From Bacteroidota bacterium (GTDB taxonomy: Bacteria > Bacteroidota > Bacteroidia > Flavobacteriales > Flavobacteriaceae), in assembly GCA_023387965.1 (NCBI GenBank), contig JAEWHE010000040.1, positions 1 to 64,000 on the forward strand: DNA of 64,000 bases. The letters run 5' to 3'. The notes under the pieces are model-generated. The model had not been told where the DNA came from. It saw only the letters and a program-made list of their open reading frames with translations, and did no database searches. Below are positions 8,887-17,534 of the stretch, one piece after another. A program made the position numbers and the translations under genes. Within the stretch, counting starts at the first letter, position 1. Each line of letters begins with the position of its first letter.

Positions 8887-11028
8887 ATGAAAAGAAGAAA
8901 TAACCATGCTATTAATAAGCATCTAGTTAATGACCGCAAACTTTTGATATCCTTATGGAACCCCGAGTGGCTTTGTATATACGCTAGCCAGTCGGTGCTG
9001 GATCTTTTTGGGAAAAAGTCTAGTTCCAAATTGAGGGTTCTTGGAGGCTTATTATCTACACAAGTTGCAAATTTTACTCAGAAAAAAATATTCGCTAAAA
9101 ACATTCGCTTTCAACTGAATTGGGAAGGAACTCAATTTGATGTAAACTGCGCGGTCGAAAAAAACGGACAGGTAATTAAATGGTATGCCATCACAATGCA
9201 GCGATGTATTCAGAAAGTTTCTAACCTTCAAAATCCTTGGGAATCTTTGAAAAATACCCAAATTACTGCTGAAAGTATTTTAGATACTATTTCTGAGAGT
9301 TTTTGCGTAATAGACCAAAACTGGAAAATCAGATATTGGAACTACTCAGCAGAAATTACAACAGGCAAAAAAATTGACCAAGTGCTGGGAAAAGATATGT
9401 GGCAAGTATTTCCGAAAGAAAAAAATTCTGAATTACATATCCGCTGCATCGAAGCTTTTGATGGGAGGAAAAGCAAATTTGATCATAAAAGCATTACTGG
9501 TACTTGGTACTATAATTCAGTCCATCCAAACGATGATGGAACCATTACCATATATTTTAAAGATATAACTGATCGGAAAAACTCTGAACAAGAAATATTT
9601 GAAATTAAAAACAACCTTCACACGTTATTAAATTCTACAGAAGATTTCATGTGGTCGGTTGATAAAAATATGCGACTGATATTCGCAAATGATGCATTTT
9701 TAAACTTTCTTTACATGAAAACAAATCGTAATGCTCTCCCGGGGGATTTGATTGTCTTAGGAAATATAAAAGGAGCATTGCATTTAAAATGGTTAAAAAT
9801 ATTTAGAGAATGCTTAAAGGGGAATCCGTTTAATAACGATATTGATCTCATTCATGAAAGACTAACTCGGGTGAATCCTATTCTTGATAATACAGGAAAA
9901 ATTACTGGAGTCGCATGTCATTCAGTTGATGTTTCTGAGCTAAGGAAACTCGAAAGAGTAAATATCGAATCGGCAGAACGTTTTAAAGCAGTGGTTCAAA
10001 ATGGCTCAGATCTTATTTTTATCTTTAACTGTAACTATGTGCTAGAATTCTCTAGCCCATCAGCTAACGATCTTTTTGGAAAGAATGTGTTATTCAGCGG
10101 GAAACTCAGACTACTCATCCATCAAGATGATTATCAGACCATAGCGCTCACTTTTAAGATGAATCAAAATTCGAATACTTTTAAATTAGTTCCCTTTAGA
10201 GTGAAAAGTAGCACAGGAAAATGGATTTGGTTAGAGGCAACCGTAGATAATTTATTGAAAAATTCTGCAGTTTCAGGAATAGTAATTAATGCAAGAGATA
10301 TTACAGATAGCGTTCATAAAGAAACTGAGTTGCAGCATATGGTTGGAGAGTTAACACGGACGAACGCAGATTTAATACAATTTTCATATATTGCATCTCA
10401 CAATTTAAGGTCTCCTCTTTCCAATATTTTAGGACTACTAGCGCACATTGAAAGAGATATGTTAGATCCAGACCTGCAAGAGTCTCTTGAAATGCTCGAT
10501 GCTTCAGGAGCGCATCTCCAAAGGACATTTGACGACTTGTATCAAATTTTAAGTATTCGTAATCGTACGAATAATCAGTTAAGAATAATTGATATTAATG
10601 ATAGTTTTAAAAAGGCATATTTAGCCTTTAAAGAGTCTCATCAAGACATCGATATTTCGTATTCGATGAATCTTTCGGTTACGACAATCTATTTTGATAC
10701 AGATTATATGGAAAGTATTTTTTATGAGCTTTTAACCAATGCAAACAAATTTAGAAATCCAAAAATTCCACTCAAGATTAAAATTACCGCTTGGATCGAA
10801 TCCAATCATAGGTTTTTAAAATTTCAAGACAACGGACTTGGAATGGATCCTGCACTCTATCAAGAGAGACTTTTTGGAATGTATCAACGATTTCATTCCG
10901 GAGTGGAAGGTAGGGGAATGGGACTTTTTAAACTCCAAGCACAACTAAAATCTGTTGGAGCCACAGTTCTTGCCGATTCTGTACAAGGTAACGGCACGGC
11001 ATTTTTAATAAAATTTCCCCAAAACTAA
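8887..11028 (+). CDS. Multi-PAS soluble histidine kinase (copy 2)
   Basis: 713 residues, no membrane segment. A degenerate N-terminal PAS is followed by PAS domains at about 130-235 (ILDTISESFCVIDQNWK), 240-350 and 360-480. Then comes the SHNLRSP phosphoacceptor motif with His505 and an ATPase domain (LLTNANKFRNP, DNGLGMDP, GRGMGLFKLQAQ). Compared with the kinase at 4291-6825 it lacks one PAS; the shared PAS modules carry near-identical motifs (YFKDIT, VQNGSDLIFI, FRxKSSTG, WLEAxVDNLL). Followed by a receiver-only protein on the same strand, 89 bp away, probably the phosphorylation partner. Signal unknown. Confidence 0.9.
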   Translation: MKRRNNHAINKHLVNDRKLLISLWNPEWLCIYASQSVLDLFGKKSSSKLRVLGGLLSTQVANFTQKKIFAKNIRFQLNWEGTQFDVNCAVEKNGQVIKWYAITMQRCIQKVSNLQNPWESLKNTQITAESILDTISESFCVIDQNWKIRYWNYSAEITTGKKIDQVLGKDMWQVFPKEKNSELHIRCIEAFDGRKSKFDHKSITGTWYYNSVHPNDDGTITIYFKDITDRKNSEQEIFEIKNNLHTLLNSTEDFMWSVDKNMRLIFANDAFLNFLYMKTNRNALPGDLIVLGNIKGALHLKWLKIFRECLKGNPFNNDIDLIHERLTRVNPILDNTGKITGVACHSVDVSELRKLERVNIESAERFKAVVQNGSDLIFIFNCNYVLEFSSPSANDLFGKNVLFSGKLRLLIHQDDYQTIALTFKMNQNSNTFKLVPFRVKSSTGKWIWLEATVDNLLKNSAVSGIVINARDITDSVHKETELQHMVGELTRTNADLIQFSYIASHNLRSPLSNILGLLAHIERDMLDPDLQESLEMLDASGAHLQRTFDDLYQILSIRNRTNNQLRIIDINDSFKKAYLAFKESHQDIDISYSMNLSVTTIYFDTDYMESIFYELLTNANKFRNPKIPLKIKITAWIESNHRFLKFQDNGLGMDPALYQERLFGMYQRFHSGVEGRGMGLFKLQAQLKSVGATVLADSVQGNGTAFLIKFPQN

Positions 11029-11117
11029 TTTAATCTTTTTCTTTATTTAATAAATTTGTTTTTAATGTTGCAGGTTAAATAATTTAGCCTCTTTTTTATA
11101 ATAAAAAATATTGATTG

Positions 11118-11522
11118 ATGGTTTTTCAAAAAAACACAATATGGGTGCTTGATGATAATATAGACGATTTAAAACTCTTCAAAGAAGCTTTTTTTGAGCT
11201 AAACCCAGAATATAAATTAGTCACATTTCGTAATTGGAAACAAATTATTACTGAACTTAATTTAAACAATGTTCCCGAACTGTTGTTTTTGGATTTAAAT
11301 TTGGGCAGTGTTAGCGGGTTCGATATGATCGATAAAATAAGACAACACATTTTTTTTAAAAATGTTCCCAAAATAATTATTTATACAGATTCAACTTCCA
11401 TAAGTAATCAACAAAAAGCATTCGCCAAGGGTGCAAATATGTATCTTGTAAAGCCCACTAGTTTTGAAGATTTGAAAAAACAAATTAAACAAATTTGTAC
11501 TAGTCATTTTAAATTTTTTTAG
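11118..11522 (+). CDS. Single-domain response regulator, copy 2
   Basis: 134 residues from the ATG at 11118 (a TTG one codon upstream is less likely). Receiver domain only: acidic residues D12 and D13, phosphoacceptor D59 in LLFLDLNLGSVSG, lysine K112 (LVKP). It lies just downstream of the kinase at 8887-11028 and is probably co-transcribed. A strong hairpin at 11616-11650 follows. Confidence 0.87.
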   Translation: MVFQKNTIWVLDDNIDDLKLFKEAFFELNPEYKLVTFRNWKQIITELNLNNVPELLFLDLNLGSVSGFDMIDKIRQHIFFKNVPKIIIYTDSTSISNQQKAFAKGANMYLVKPTSFEDLKKQIKQICTSHFKFF

Positions 11523-11615
11523 AAGTTTGCTTTATTTGAATTTCGAACAACCTTTTAAAGGTTCTAATTTTGTAAATCAATACGCGAAAAAACATATTCT
11601 AAACTAAAACAAAAG

Positions 11616-11650
11616 AAAATGGAGAATGTTTTTAAAACACTCTCCATTTT
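11616..11650. terminator. Bidirectional terminator
   Basis: AAAATGGAGAATG and CACTCTCCATTTT form a 13-bp stem with one mismatch, lying between the end of the response regulator (11522, plus strand) and the end of the pseudogene (11667, minus strand), so it can serve both. Confidence 0.75.
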
Positions 11651-11666
11651 ACTACATATCACAGAT

Positions 11667-12667
11667 TCAAAAATACTTTTTAACAACAACCCTTTTGACA
11701 TATGAATGCCCTTGAGAGACAACTTTAAATAAATAAAGACCATAATTAAGATTTGATACATCAATAGACTATGGATTCTGGATCGATTTGCTTAAAATCT
11801 TTCTACCGCGTATCAAAAAGTTGTAATTCCGCAGGACTCGCCAATACCTCTGGAATTTTAATATAGACCACAGTTGAGGCTGGATTCGGATAAAAAATGC
11901 ATTAAGAGTAAAGAATTTTTCAGTACTTAAATTCGGACCAACAGAAAATGTCGCCGCTGCATTGCTACAGTTTGAACTCTGAGTATTCTCACACATGCTA
12001 TAAATAATGGTGTAATTCCTTTCAAGAGGTTCTGCAGAAACTATCAGAGCATCATTGGCGTCCATTTCCAAGTCATTAAGGCCTCCATTATCTAGATTCT
12101 TAACTGAAACATTTTGGGCATCTGCAGGTTGTCCATTGAAAAAGATCATTATCCAATACATTATCTACCACTCCACACTCCACCTTCCTAAAGATTGTAC
12201 CACTAAACGGAGCGCCTTTACTAATACTCTCGACAACAACACTCACTGCTTCAGAATTCATAGTCCCAGTGACTGAAGAATTATTATATTCCTTGTCGGT
12301 TGCCGGGTCTGAACTGCCCAAAAAAATGTTTGTTGGACGGTATCCGTTCCAAGTACGTTATTTTCATTGATGTTGCATTAGCATTGTGAGTATGTGCTGG
12401 CATTGGTCACACCTAAAACTCTTTGGCCTTGAGCTTGAACGCTCGAAGCACCTGTTACTGCCTCTACAGGCAACACCGCAGAGCGACCAACCGGGACGAT
12501 CCCACTCAAATTTGGGAATGCAAAGTGGCTCCTCCATAAGTAACGCCTAAAATAGAATATAATGCAGCGTTACAGTATATCGAGAGCGTTTGTCCATTAC
12601 ACTCGAGATAGCTCACCGGCACCAAATTTCCGGCAGAAAGCTTGATAGTTCCTATTAATTCTTCCAT
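11667..12667 (-). pseudogene. Broken tail-collar-like surface protein with type IX sorting domain
   Basis: The ATG at 12667 opens MEELIGTIKLSAGNLVPV, then ECNGQTLSI and ALYSILGVTYGG, the N-terminal signature of phage-tail-collar/microcystin-dependent-type proteins. Frame breaks follow after about 50 codons. Later pieces in shifting frames read GVVDNVLDND, NGQPADAQNVSVKNLDNGG and TIIYSMCENTQSSNCSNAAA, typical of Flavobacterial surface-protein repeats. The end reads RGRKILSKSIQNP, DVSNLNYGLYLFKVVSQGHS and YVKRVVVKKYF with a stop at 11667-11669, a type A type IX secretion C-terminal domain. At least three frameshifts or stops are needed to join the parts, so the gene is dead. It was probably a secreted surface protein, not a prophage component. 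Confidence 0.7.
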
Positions 12668-12733
12668 AATAAAATGTTTAAATGTTAAGTACAGATTTGG
12701 GAATTTAATGCTTATGGACTCATAAAAGTCCAC

Positions 12734-13234
12734 AAGGAGAAAAAGTAGTATTGTTAATAAAACGCTGTCGCTCCGAAATAAATTTCAGGAAATAATGGGT
12801 CAGAAACATAGGTGGTAATATGTTCTTTATGGAATTTGGAAGGCGCTAAATTACAAGAAATTCGACACCATCCATTCACCTTGAGACAAATCACAAAATG
12901 ATCTACAAGCCGTGTCAAAAACGTAGTTTTAAATCGATTTATAAAAGATTACACATTCCATAATCAACCGGTAAAAAGGCAGCCAATTTACGGCGCTCAT
13001 CCTAGCCATAATCCCACCAAAAGACTACGGCACAAACGGTTTCCTCCCTAAAGGTACCCTCCAATTATTCCGTTTCCTTTTGGTTTTCCCTTTGACCGCC
13101 TTGATAGTCTGCTTTCTTTTTTCCGGTTTTTCTTTTGGAAAGATTTATGCGAAGCGATGTAAAACCTCAAAAGTAAGCCAGAAAAACAAGAAAATCGAGC
13201 ATCACAAAATGTAAACTTTTAAAAAGGAACGATT
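12734..13234. other. Noncoding leader before the PRTRC operon
   Basis: No gene seen on either strand. Composition shifts here from the AT-rich pseudogene side to the GC-richer mobile-element side. A poly-pyrimidine tract (about 13068-13135) precedes ssb and may be part of the operon leader. No clear TAnnTTTG promoter was found. Confidence 0.4.
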
Positions 13235-13621
13235 ATGAACATCATCGGAAGACTGACAAAAGATGCGCAAGTGCGCACTATGTCACAGGACAAACAAGTA
13301 GTAAATTTTTCGGTAGCCACAAACCATAGCTACAAAAACAAGCTGGGCGAACGTATTGAGCAAACCACCTATTTCGACTGCTCTTATTGGATTTCTTCAA
13401 AAGTAGCCACATTACTCACTAAAGGCACTTTGGTAGAACTCACTGGACGAGTAAGCACAAGGGCGTGGACAGACAATGACGGAGAGCCGAGAGCAGGACT
13501 GAATTTCCATACCTCCCAAATCAAACTGCATGGAGGTAGTAAGAGAACGCAAACAATGCAGGCTACTGCACAAACTAGAGGTAAGGCAGAACAAGGTACA
13601 GAGGACGACCTACCATTCTAA
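13235..13621 (+). CDS. ssb: Single-stranded DNA-binding protein (mobile-element type)
   Basis: 128 residues. The N-terminal OB-fold starts MNIIGRLTKDAQVR and has VNFSVATNHSYKNK and TTYFDCSYW; the C-terminus is the acidic tip EDDLPF that recruits SSB partners. A second, shorter ssb is typical of Bacteroidetes conjugative elements, where it heads an operon with a DUF932 gene and the PRTRC genes, as here. Expected to protect single-stranded DNA during transfer or replication of the element. Confidence 0.9.
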   Translation: MNIIGRLTKDAQVRTMSQDKQVVNFSVATNHSYKNKLGERIEQTTYFDCSYWISSKVATLLTKGTLVELTGRVSTRAWTDNDGEPRAGLNFHTSQIKLHGGSKRTQTMQATAQTRGKAEQGTEDDLPF

Positions 13622-13655
13622 TAACAATCATTTTTTAACCTTAAAATTTATCAAA

Positions 13656-14729
13656 ATGGCACACAACATTCATTTCAACGAGAGAACAGGAAAGCATAGT
13701 TTCTTTTCCGTACAGCAAAAAGCGTGGCACAGCTTAGGGCAAATCGTGGAGCAATACCCAACAAGTGAAGAAGCTATCAGACACGCAGGTTTAGATTACG
13801 AAGTGGTCAAATCTCCACTCTTTACCAAAGGTTCGGGCATCATCGAAACTTCGGGAGCGATCGAAATAGGCAATAGCGAATTGGAAGTTCCTAATTATTT
13901 TGCCAATATACGCACTGATAACAACGCCGTATTGGGCGTAGTAGGTAAAGATTATCAAATCGTACAAAATAGAGAAGCCTTTAATTTCTTTGATGCCATT
14001 GTAGGCGGTGGCGAGGGTATTCTTTATGAAACCGCAGGAGCATTGGGCAACGGAGAACGCATTTTTATTACAGCAAAATTACCCGATTACATTAGAGTAG
14101 GAAATGGCGATGATGTTACGGAAAAGTACATTTTTCTCACCACTTCGCACGATGGTAGCGGAAGTATTACCGCAGCGTTTACACCTATACGAATTGTTTG
14201 CCAAAACACGCTGAATGCTTCATTACGCAATATGACCAACGTAGTCCGTATTAGACATACCTCGGGAGCAAAACAGCGAATTGAGAATGCGCACAAGATT
14301 ATGGGATTGGCAAACACACTCAGCAACCAATTAGAAAATATCTTTAATCACTGGTCAAAAGTGAGAGTTACAGACCAAGAGGTTAAAAAGCTAATCCAAT
14401 TGGCACTTTGCCCGAATAAGGAAACATTTGACCTACTCAAAAAAGGGGCAGAAGATGAAATGTCCACCGTGTTCAAAAATGTGGTCGATGATGCTTTCAG
14501 CTATGCAATGATGAGCGATACCCAACAAATGGACACGACAAAAGGCACATTGTTCGGAGCGTATAATGCCGTGACAGGCTACTATCAGAATGTAAGGAAT
14601 TACAAGAATGATGAAGCCAAGCTACAGAGCATTGTACTCGGTGGTACTGCTCAACTGAAATCACAAAAAACATTTGAATTGTGTACCTCAATTGCATTGG
14701 ACGGAGCGGAAATCCTAAACCTTAATTAA
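13656..14729 (+). CDS. DUF932 domain protein (phage/plasmid-like)
   Basis: 357 residues from ATG 13656 (MAHNIHFNERTGKHSFFSVQ). The frame is open further upstream but would overlap the end of ssb, so the later ATG is preferred. Conserved DUF932 features include KAWHSLGQ, EEAIRHAGLDYEVVKSPLF, NAVLGVVGKDYQIVQNREAF, LPDYIRVGNGD and a C-terminal VTGYYQNVRNY. The family is found on plasmids, phages and conjugative elements; its biochemical function is not established. Co-transcribed with ssb upstream, 34 bp apart. Confidence 0.88.
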   Translation: MAHNIHFNERTGKHSFFSVQQKAWHSLGQIVEQYPTSEEAIRHAGLDYEVVKSPLFTKGSGIIETSGAIEIGNSELEVPNYFANIRTDNNAVLGVVGKDYQIVQNREAFNFFDAIVGGGEGILYETAGALGNGERIFITAKLPDYIRVGNGDDVTEKYIFLTTSHDGSGSITAAFTPIRIVCQNTLNASLRNMTNVVRIRHTSGAKQRIENAHKIMGLANTLSNQLENIFNHWSKVRVTDQEVKKLIQLALCPNKETFDLLKKGAEDEMSTVFKNVVDDAFSYAMMSDTQQMDTTKGTLFGAYNAVTGYYQNVRNYKNDEAKLQSIVLGGTAQLKSQKTFELCTSIALDGAEILNLN

Positions 14730-14737
14730 ATAACCAC

Positions 14738-14765
14738 AGGCTACCGCCTTAATCGGTGGTAGCCT
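14738..14765 (+). terminator. Intra-operon hairpin after the DUF932 gene
   Basis: AGGCTACCGCC and GGTGGTAGCCT form an 11-bp stem with one wobble and loop TTAATC, nine bases after the DUF932 stop and 20 bases before the next ATG. A poly-A run rather than poly-T follows on the plus strand. It may be an attenuator or an mRNA-stabilising hairpin, not necessarily a full stop. Confidence 0.5.
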
Positions 14766-14785
14766 ACTAAAAAAATTTCAGAACA

Positions 14786-15394
14786 ATGAATGCAAATTTT
14801 TTCAATCAGATACAACAGTTGGACTTTACAGGAGTATTACAACTGAACATTTCAAAAGGAACAGAAAATAAACTAATCGTATCAGTTTTGCTTAACAACG
14901 AACAATGTGGGGACAGTGCCAAAAAACTTGTCCCACCATTAGTGTTCAATGCGACACCACAAGAGTTTGATGAGGGATTTTTTGAGCAATTAACAGCACC
15001 GATACAGAAGGCATCGGGATTAATGGTAGATATGGAAAAGTTTCAAAAACAGTTGGAACAAGCCAAAAAGCAATCGGCAATGGAAAAAGAAAAAACCGAG
15101 AAAGCCAAAAAGAAAAAAGAAGCCAAAGACAAGAAGTTTAACGACGGAATGGCAAAGGCTGACGAACTCGAAAAAGAGGGCAAATTCCGTGAAGCGTGGA
15201 TGAAAGTTCCCGACATTACCGAGTTTCCCGAAAAAGCGGACGAGATTCGCAAACGCAAAACGGCATTGTCTGCAAAATTCGCTACCCCAAGCCTTTTCGG
15301 AGAAGCGGAAGAACGGCAACCCGAAACGAGCCAGGAGGAAGAAGTTACAGCCGATTATCCCATCGATGATACGGAAGAAGAAACAGAATATTAA
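14786..15394 (+). CDS. PRTRC system protein E
   Basis: 202 residues. The N-terminal ~80-residue globular part (MNANFFNQIQQLDFTGVLQL, NKLIVSVLLNN, KKLVPPLVFNATPQEFDEGF) matches PRTRC protein E. Residues about 85-130 are a highly charged Lys/Glu coiled-coil (KQLEQAKKQSAMEKEKTEKA and onward), and the C-terminus is Glu-rich (EEEVTADYPIDDTEEETEY). PRTRC (ParB-related, ThiF-related cassette) genes travel with plasmids and conjugative elements; protein E has no assigned activity. The coiled coil and acidic tail suggest a scaffold or binding role (inference). It sits 18 bp before the ubiquitin-like gene. Confidence 0.85.
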   Translation: MNANFFNQIQQLDFTGVLQLNISKGTENKLIVSVLLNNEQCGDSAKKLVPPLVFNATPQEFDEGFFEQLTAPIQKASGLMVDMEKFQKQLEQAKKQSAMEKEKTEKAKKKKEAKDKKFNDGMAKADELEKEGKFREAWMKVPDITEFPEKADEIRKRKTALSAKFATPSLFGEAEERQPETSQEEEVTADYPIDDTEEETEY

Positions 15395-15412
15395 CGATTA
15401 AAAACGAACATT

Positions 15413-15631
15413 ATGTTATCAGCAACGCAATTAGAACGAGTGTTTATACTCAAAGATAAAGGACAGGACATCAGGCTGACCGACCCGGAACCACGTTGGA
15501 GCGTAGAAGCCGTAATGAATTTTTACGCCAATATGTACCCGATACTTACAACGGCAAAAGCATCAGCACCACAGATAAAAGATGATGCAGTCGAGTACAA
15601 ATTTGAGAGCGTAATGGGTACGAAAGGTTAA
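15413..15631 (+). CDS. PRTRC system protein C, ubiquitin-like (Prok_Ub family)
   Basis: 72 residues, the size of ubiquitin. It begins MLSATQLERVFILKDKGQDI and continues with LTDPEPRWSVEAVMNFYA and a beta-rich tail. PRTRC protein C belongs, to my knowledge, to the prokaryotic ubiquitin-like (Prok_Ub) fold family. The chain ends MGTKG with a glycine as the final residue, so no protease is needed to expose a C-terminal glycine for E1 adenylation. The E1-like and E2-like genes are three to four genes downstream in the same operon. Predicted role: the modifier of a bacterial conjugation pathway carried by the mobile element; the target is unknown. Confidence 0.82.
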   Translation: MLSATQLERVFILKDKGQDIRLTDPEPRWSVEAVMNFYANMYPILTTAKASAPQIKDDAVEYKFESVMGTKG

Positions 15632-15648
15632 ATTAAATATGAAAAACA

Positions 15649-16815
15649 ATGAATTATGCGACGCAACATCATATCGGGAACTATCACAATACCCGAACAG
15701 CAACGACAACGGCAATTGCACCGCCAATTGAACGAGTTCGCCAATTGGATGCAAAAACCAATGGATGCAAACGAAGTGCGGAAAGACAAACGCAAATCAG
15801 TACCGACAGCAATGTTGCCAATGGTTTTCTAAACTGTAAGTTTCTGCCTAAACTGAAAGAAACGAAAACTATACAGGCTTGCAATAAATCGGACAAAACA
15901 GAAAGGGATTTTTATAAGTCCCTTTTCAAACTTGCTGAACATTACAGCATTGAGCCAATGCAGACCCAAGAATTTACATTTCCCTACAATATCGTTTTGG
16001 GTATGTGGGATATGCAAATCAAACTAAAACTTAACCATATCAATTGGGATGATTTACGTTTGGTACAGGACAGCAAGAAAACGTTTTTGAGAAGTGAGGA
16101 ACGGTACAACACAGGCACAACTTTGTATTACATTCCTATTGCGCCACTCTTTAAAATGCTCAAAGACCCGAGACGGAAAAAGTCGGCACAATTGCTTGTT
16201 TCGGTTTGCAGTTATCTGTACCATATTGCCGACATTCCGTATTACAGACAGGAAAACACCTATTTGTATTGGTTGTATGAAATGCACAAAGATTGGGTGG
16301 AACAGGACGAAGAAACCGAAGACTATAAGCGAGAATTTGCCAAAGCGGAACTGATAGGCGATTGTATAGAACAAAGACTATTCAATCGCATCAATTTAGG
16401 AATGTTTGAAAAGCGTTTAAGCAGTTTTGTAAGCCGTGATGTATTTGAAATAGAATGTTGGCAGTTGGCTTGCAATGCCTTTGCCCTTTATACAGAATAT
16501 CCCACAGCAAGCATTTTCAGAAACGCACCATTGCCCGAACAAGACCCTTATTCCGATGATTACGACAATGAAGCTATCGGAATGGAAAAATACATTTCGT
16601 TTATCGCAGACACCAAAGGTTGGTTGTATGAAAACCTTTCGGACAGCATCAACAACGAGTTTAACGAATATGGAATAATGGAAGAGCCAAGTATCAGTAA
16701 ATCCTTTGACGGAAGTAAAGTAACACAGGACAGCCTTGATTTTGAAAACCGCCTTTTTGCTGTATTGGACGACTTGTGTTGCCTATTATATAACTATAAA
16801 ACAACAAGACAATGA
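15649..16815 (+). CDS. PRTRC system protein F-like
   Basis: Up to 388 residues. The body from about residue 85 (TERDFYKSLFKLAEHYSIEP, FPYNIVLGMWDMQIKLKL, RKKSAQLLVSVCSYLYHIAD) looks genuinely coding and fits PRTRC protein F by position and length. The start is uncertain: the first 60 residues are low-complexity (TRTATTTAIAPP) and overlap another plausible gene (15656-15832) in a different frame. The next in-frame ATG is at 15955, which would discard sequence that looks coding. The C-terminal stop overlaps the ATG of PRTRC B (ATGA), implying translational coupling. No catalytic motif recognised; function unknown. Confidence 0.75.
   Translation: MNYATQHHIGNYHNTRTATTTAIAPPIERVRQLDAKTNGCKRSAERQTQISTDSNVANGFLNCKFLPKLKETKTIQACNKSDKTERDFYKSLFKLAEHYSIEPMQTQEFTFPYNIVLGMWDMQIKLKLNHINWDDLRLVQDSKKTFLRSEERYNTGTTLYYIPIAPLFKMLKDPRRKKSAQLLVSVCSYLYHIADIPYYRQENTYLYWLYEMHKDWVEQDEETEDYKREFAKAELIGDCIEQRLFNRINLGMFEKRLSSFVSRDVFEIECWQLACNAFALYTEYPTASIFRNAPLPEQDPYSDDYDNEAIGMEKYISFIADTKGWLYENLSDSINNEFNEYGIMEEPSISKSFDGSKVTQDSLDFENRLFAVLDDLCCLLYNYKTTRQ
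15656..15832 (+). CDS. Small ORF between PRTRC C and F (58 aa)
   Basis: ATG 15656 to TAA 15832, 58 residues: begins MRRNIISGTITIPEQQRQ, then LNEFANWMQKPMD and KRKSVPTAMLPMVF. It has the composition of a real small helical protein and lies where this cassette often carries a small hypothetical gene. It overlaps the 5' part of the PRTRC F frame, so either both frames are used, or the F gene starts later by an unusual codon, or this ORF is spurious. No function can be assigned. Confidence 0.5.
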   Translation: MRRNIISGTITIPEQQRQRQLHRQLNEFANWMQKPMDANEVRKDKRKSVPTAMLPMVF

Positions 16816-17534
16816 ACACCATTAACGACATAACCGAGAATTTTGGAATATTGTATTATCCAAAATCTGCTTTGGTTTTCTACGAAGCCAAAGAAACAGA
16901 TACCGCAACCTATGTAGAGCATTTTGACATGGACAAAAACGGCAATCCGATAAATGCCCACCCCTTGACAGTAAAGGAAGCCAACGTATTAGCAAAGTCA
17001 TTAAATATCGAGCAGGAAAAGAACAAAGCCTTTCTGAAATCAAATGGAATTTTGCCTACAAACATTCTGCATATCAATCCAAATGTAGAAAAGGGTTCGG
17101 TAATCTGGTACACCAAAGCACAGCAAAGACAACTATACTTTGTGGATAGTCTGCAAATTCCGAACGGAAAGGCACAAGTACCGCCAATGCTATGGTTTGC
17201 CGATAAAAACAGTCTGACCGTATTTGCTTTGGCAAACAGCAGAAGACCAACGGCAAAAACGCCTTTGCATCACGCACCGTTCTTTAACATCTATGAAAAA
17301 GGCAATGTGTGTATGGGTACGGTAAGCGTGGATATTAAAAATTCCGCTTCGGTTGAGGAATTTATACAGGCTTGGGAAGACTATTTTTTTAACAGCTATT
17401 TTAGTCATTCATTGAGTGCGAATTTAACAAAGAAGAACATTGTAAACCTTTGGAAAAGCCTTATCAATACAAATAAACCCTTTCCGATTGAGGTATTGAA
17501 AACGAATAATAAAACCCTTAAACATCTATTGTAA
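16812..17534 (+). CDS. PRTRC system protein B, E2-like (Prok-E2 family D)
   Basis: 240 residues. The key block is APFFNIYEKGNVCMGTV with Cys167. It lines up with the active-site block of E2 conjugating enzymes, where an HPN motif is followed by a turn, glycine, and the catalytic cysteine in an I/V-C-L context. A preceding VPPMLWFA stretch also fits the family. To my knowledge PRTRC B is assigned to prokaryotic E2 family D. Start and stop overlap both neighbours (ATGA with F, TAATG with ThiF), a tightly coupled operon. Predicted role: accept the ubiquitin-like protein from the E1-like enzyme by thioester transfer (inference). Confidence 0.85.
   Translation: MNTINDITENFGILYYPKSALVFYEAKETDTATYVEHFDMDKNGNPINAHPLTVKEANVLAKSLNIEQEKNKAFLKSNGILPTNILHINPNVEKGSVIWYTKAQQRQLYFVDSLQIPNGKAQVPPMLWFADKNSLTVFALANSRRPTAKTPLHHAPFFNIYEKGNVCMGTVSVDIKNSASVEEFIQAWEDYFFNSYFSHSLSANLTKKNIVNLWKSLINTNKPFPIEVLKTNNKTLKHLL

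Noticed and set aside
11667..12667. Prophage tail gene
   Set aside because: No other phage genes nearby, and the same locus ends in a type IX secretion sorting domain.
15020..15319. Long minus-strand frames opposite PRTRC E
   Set aside because: Caused by the lysine/glutamate-rich coiled coil on the plus strand, which leaves the opposite strand Phe/Leu-rich and stop-free.
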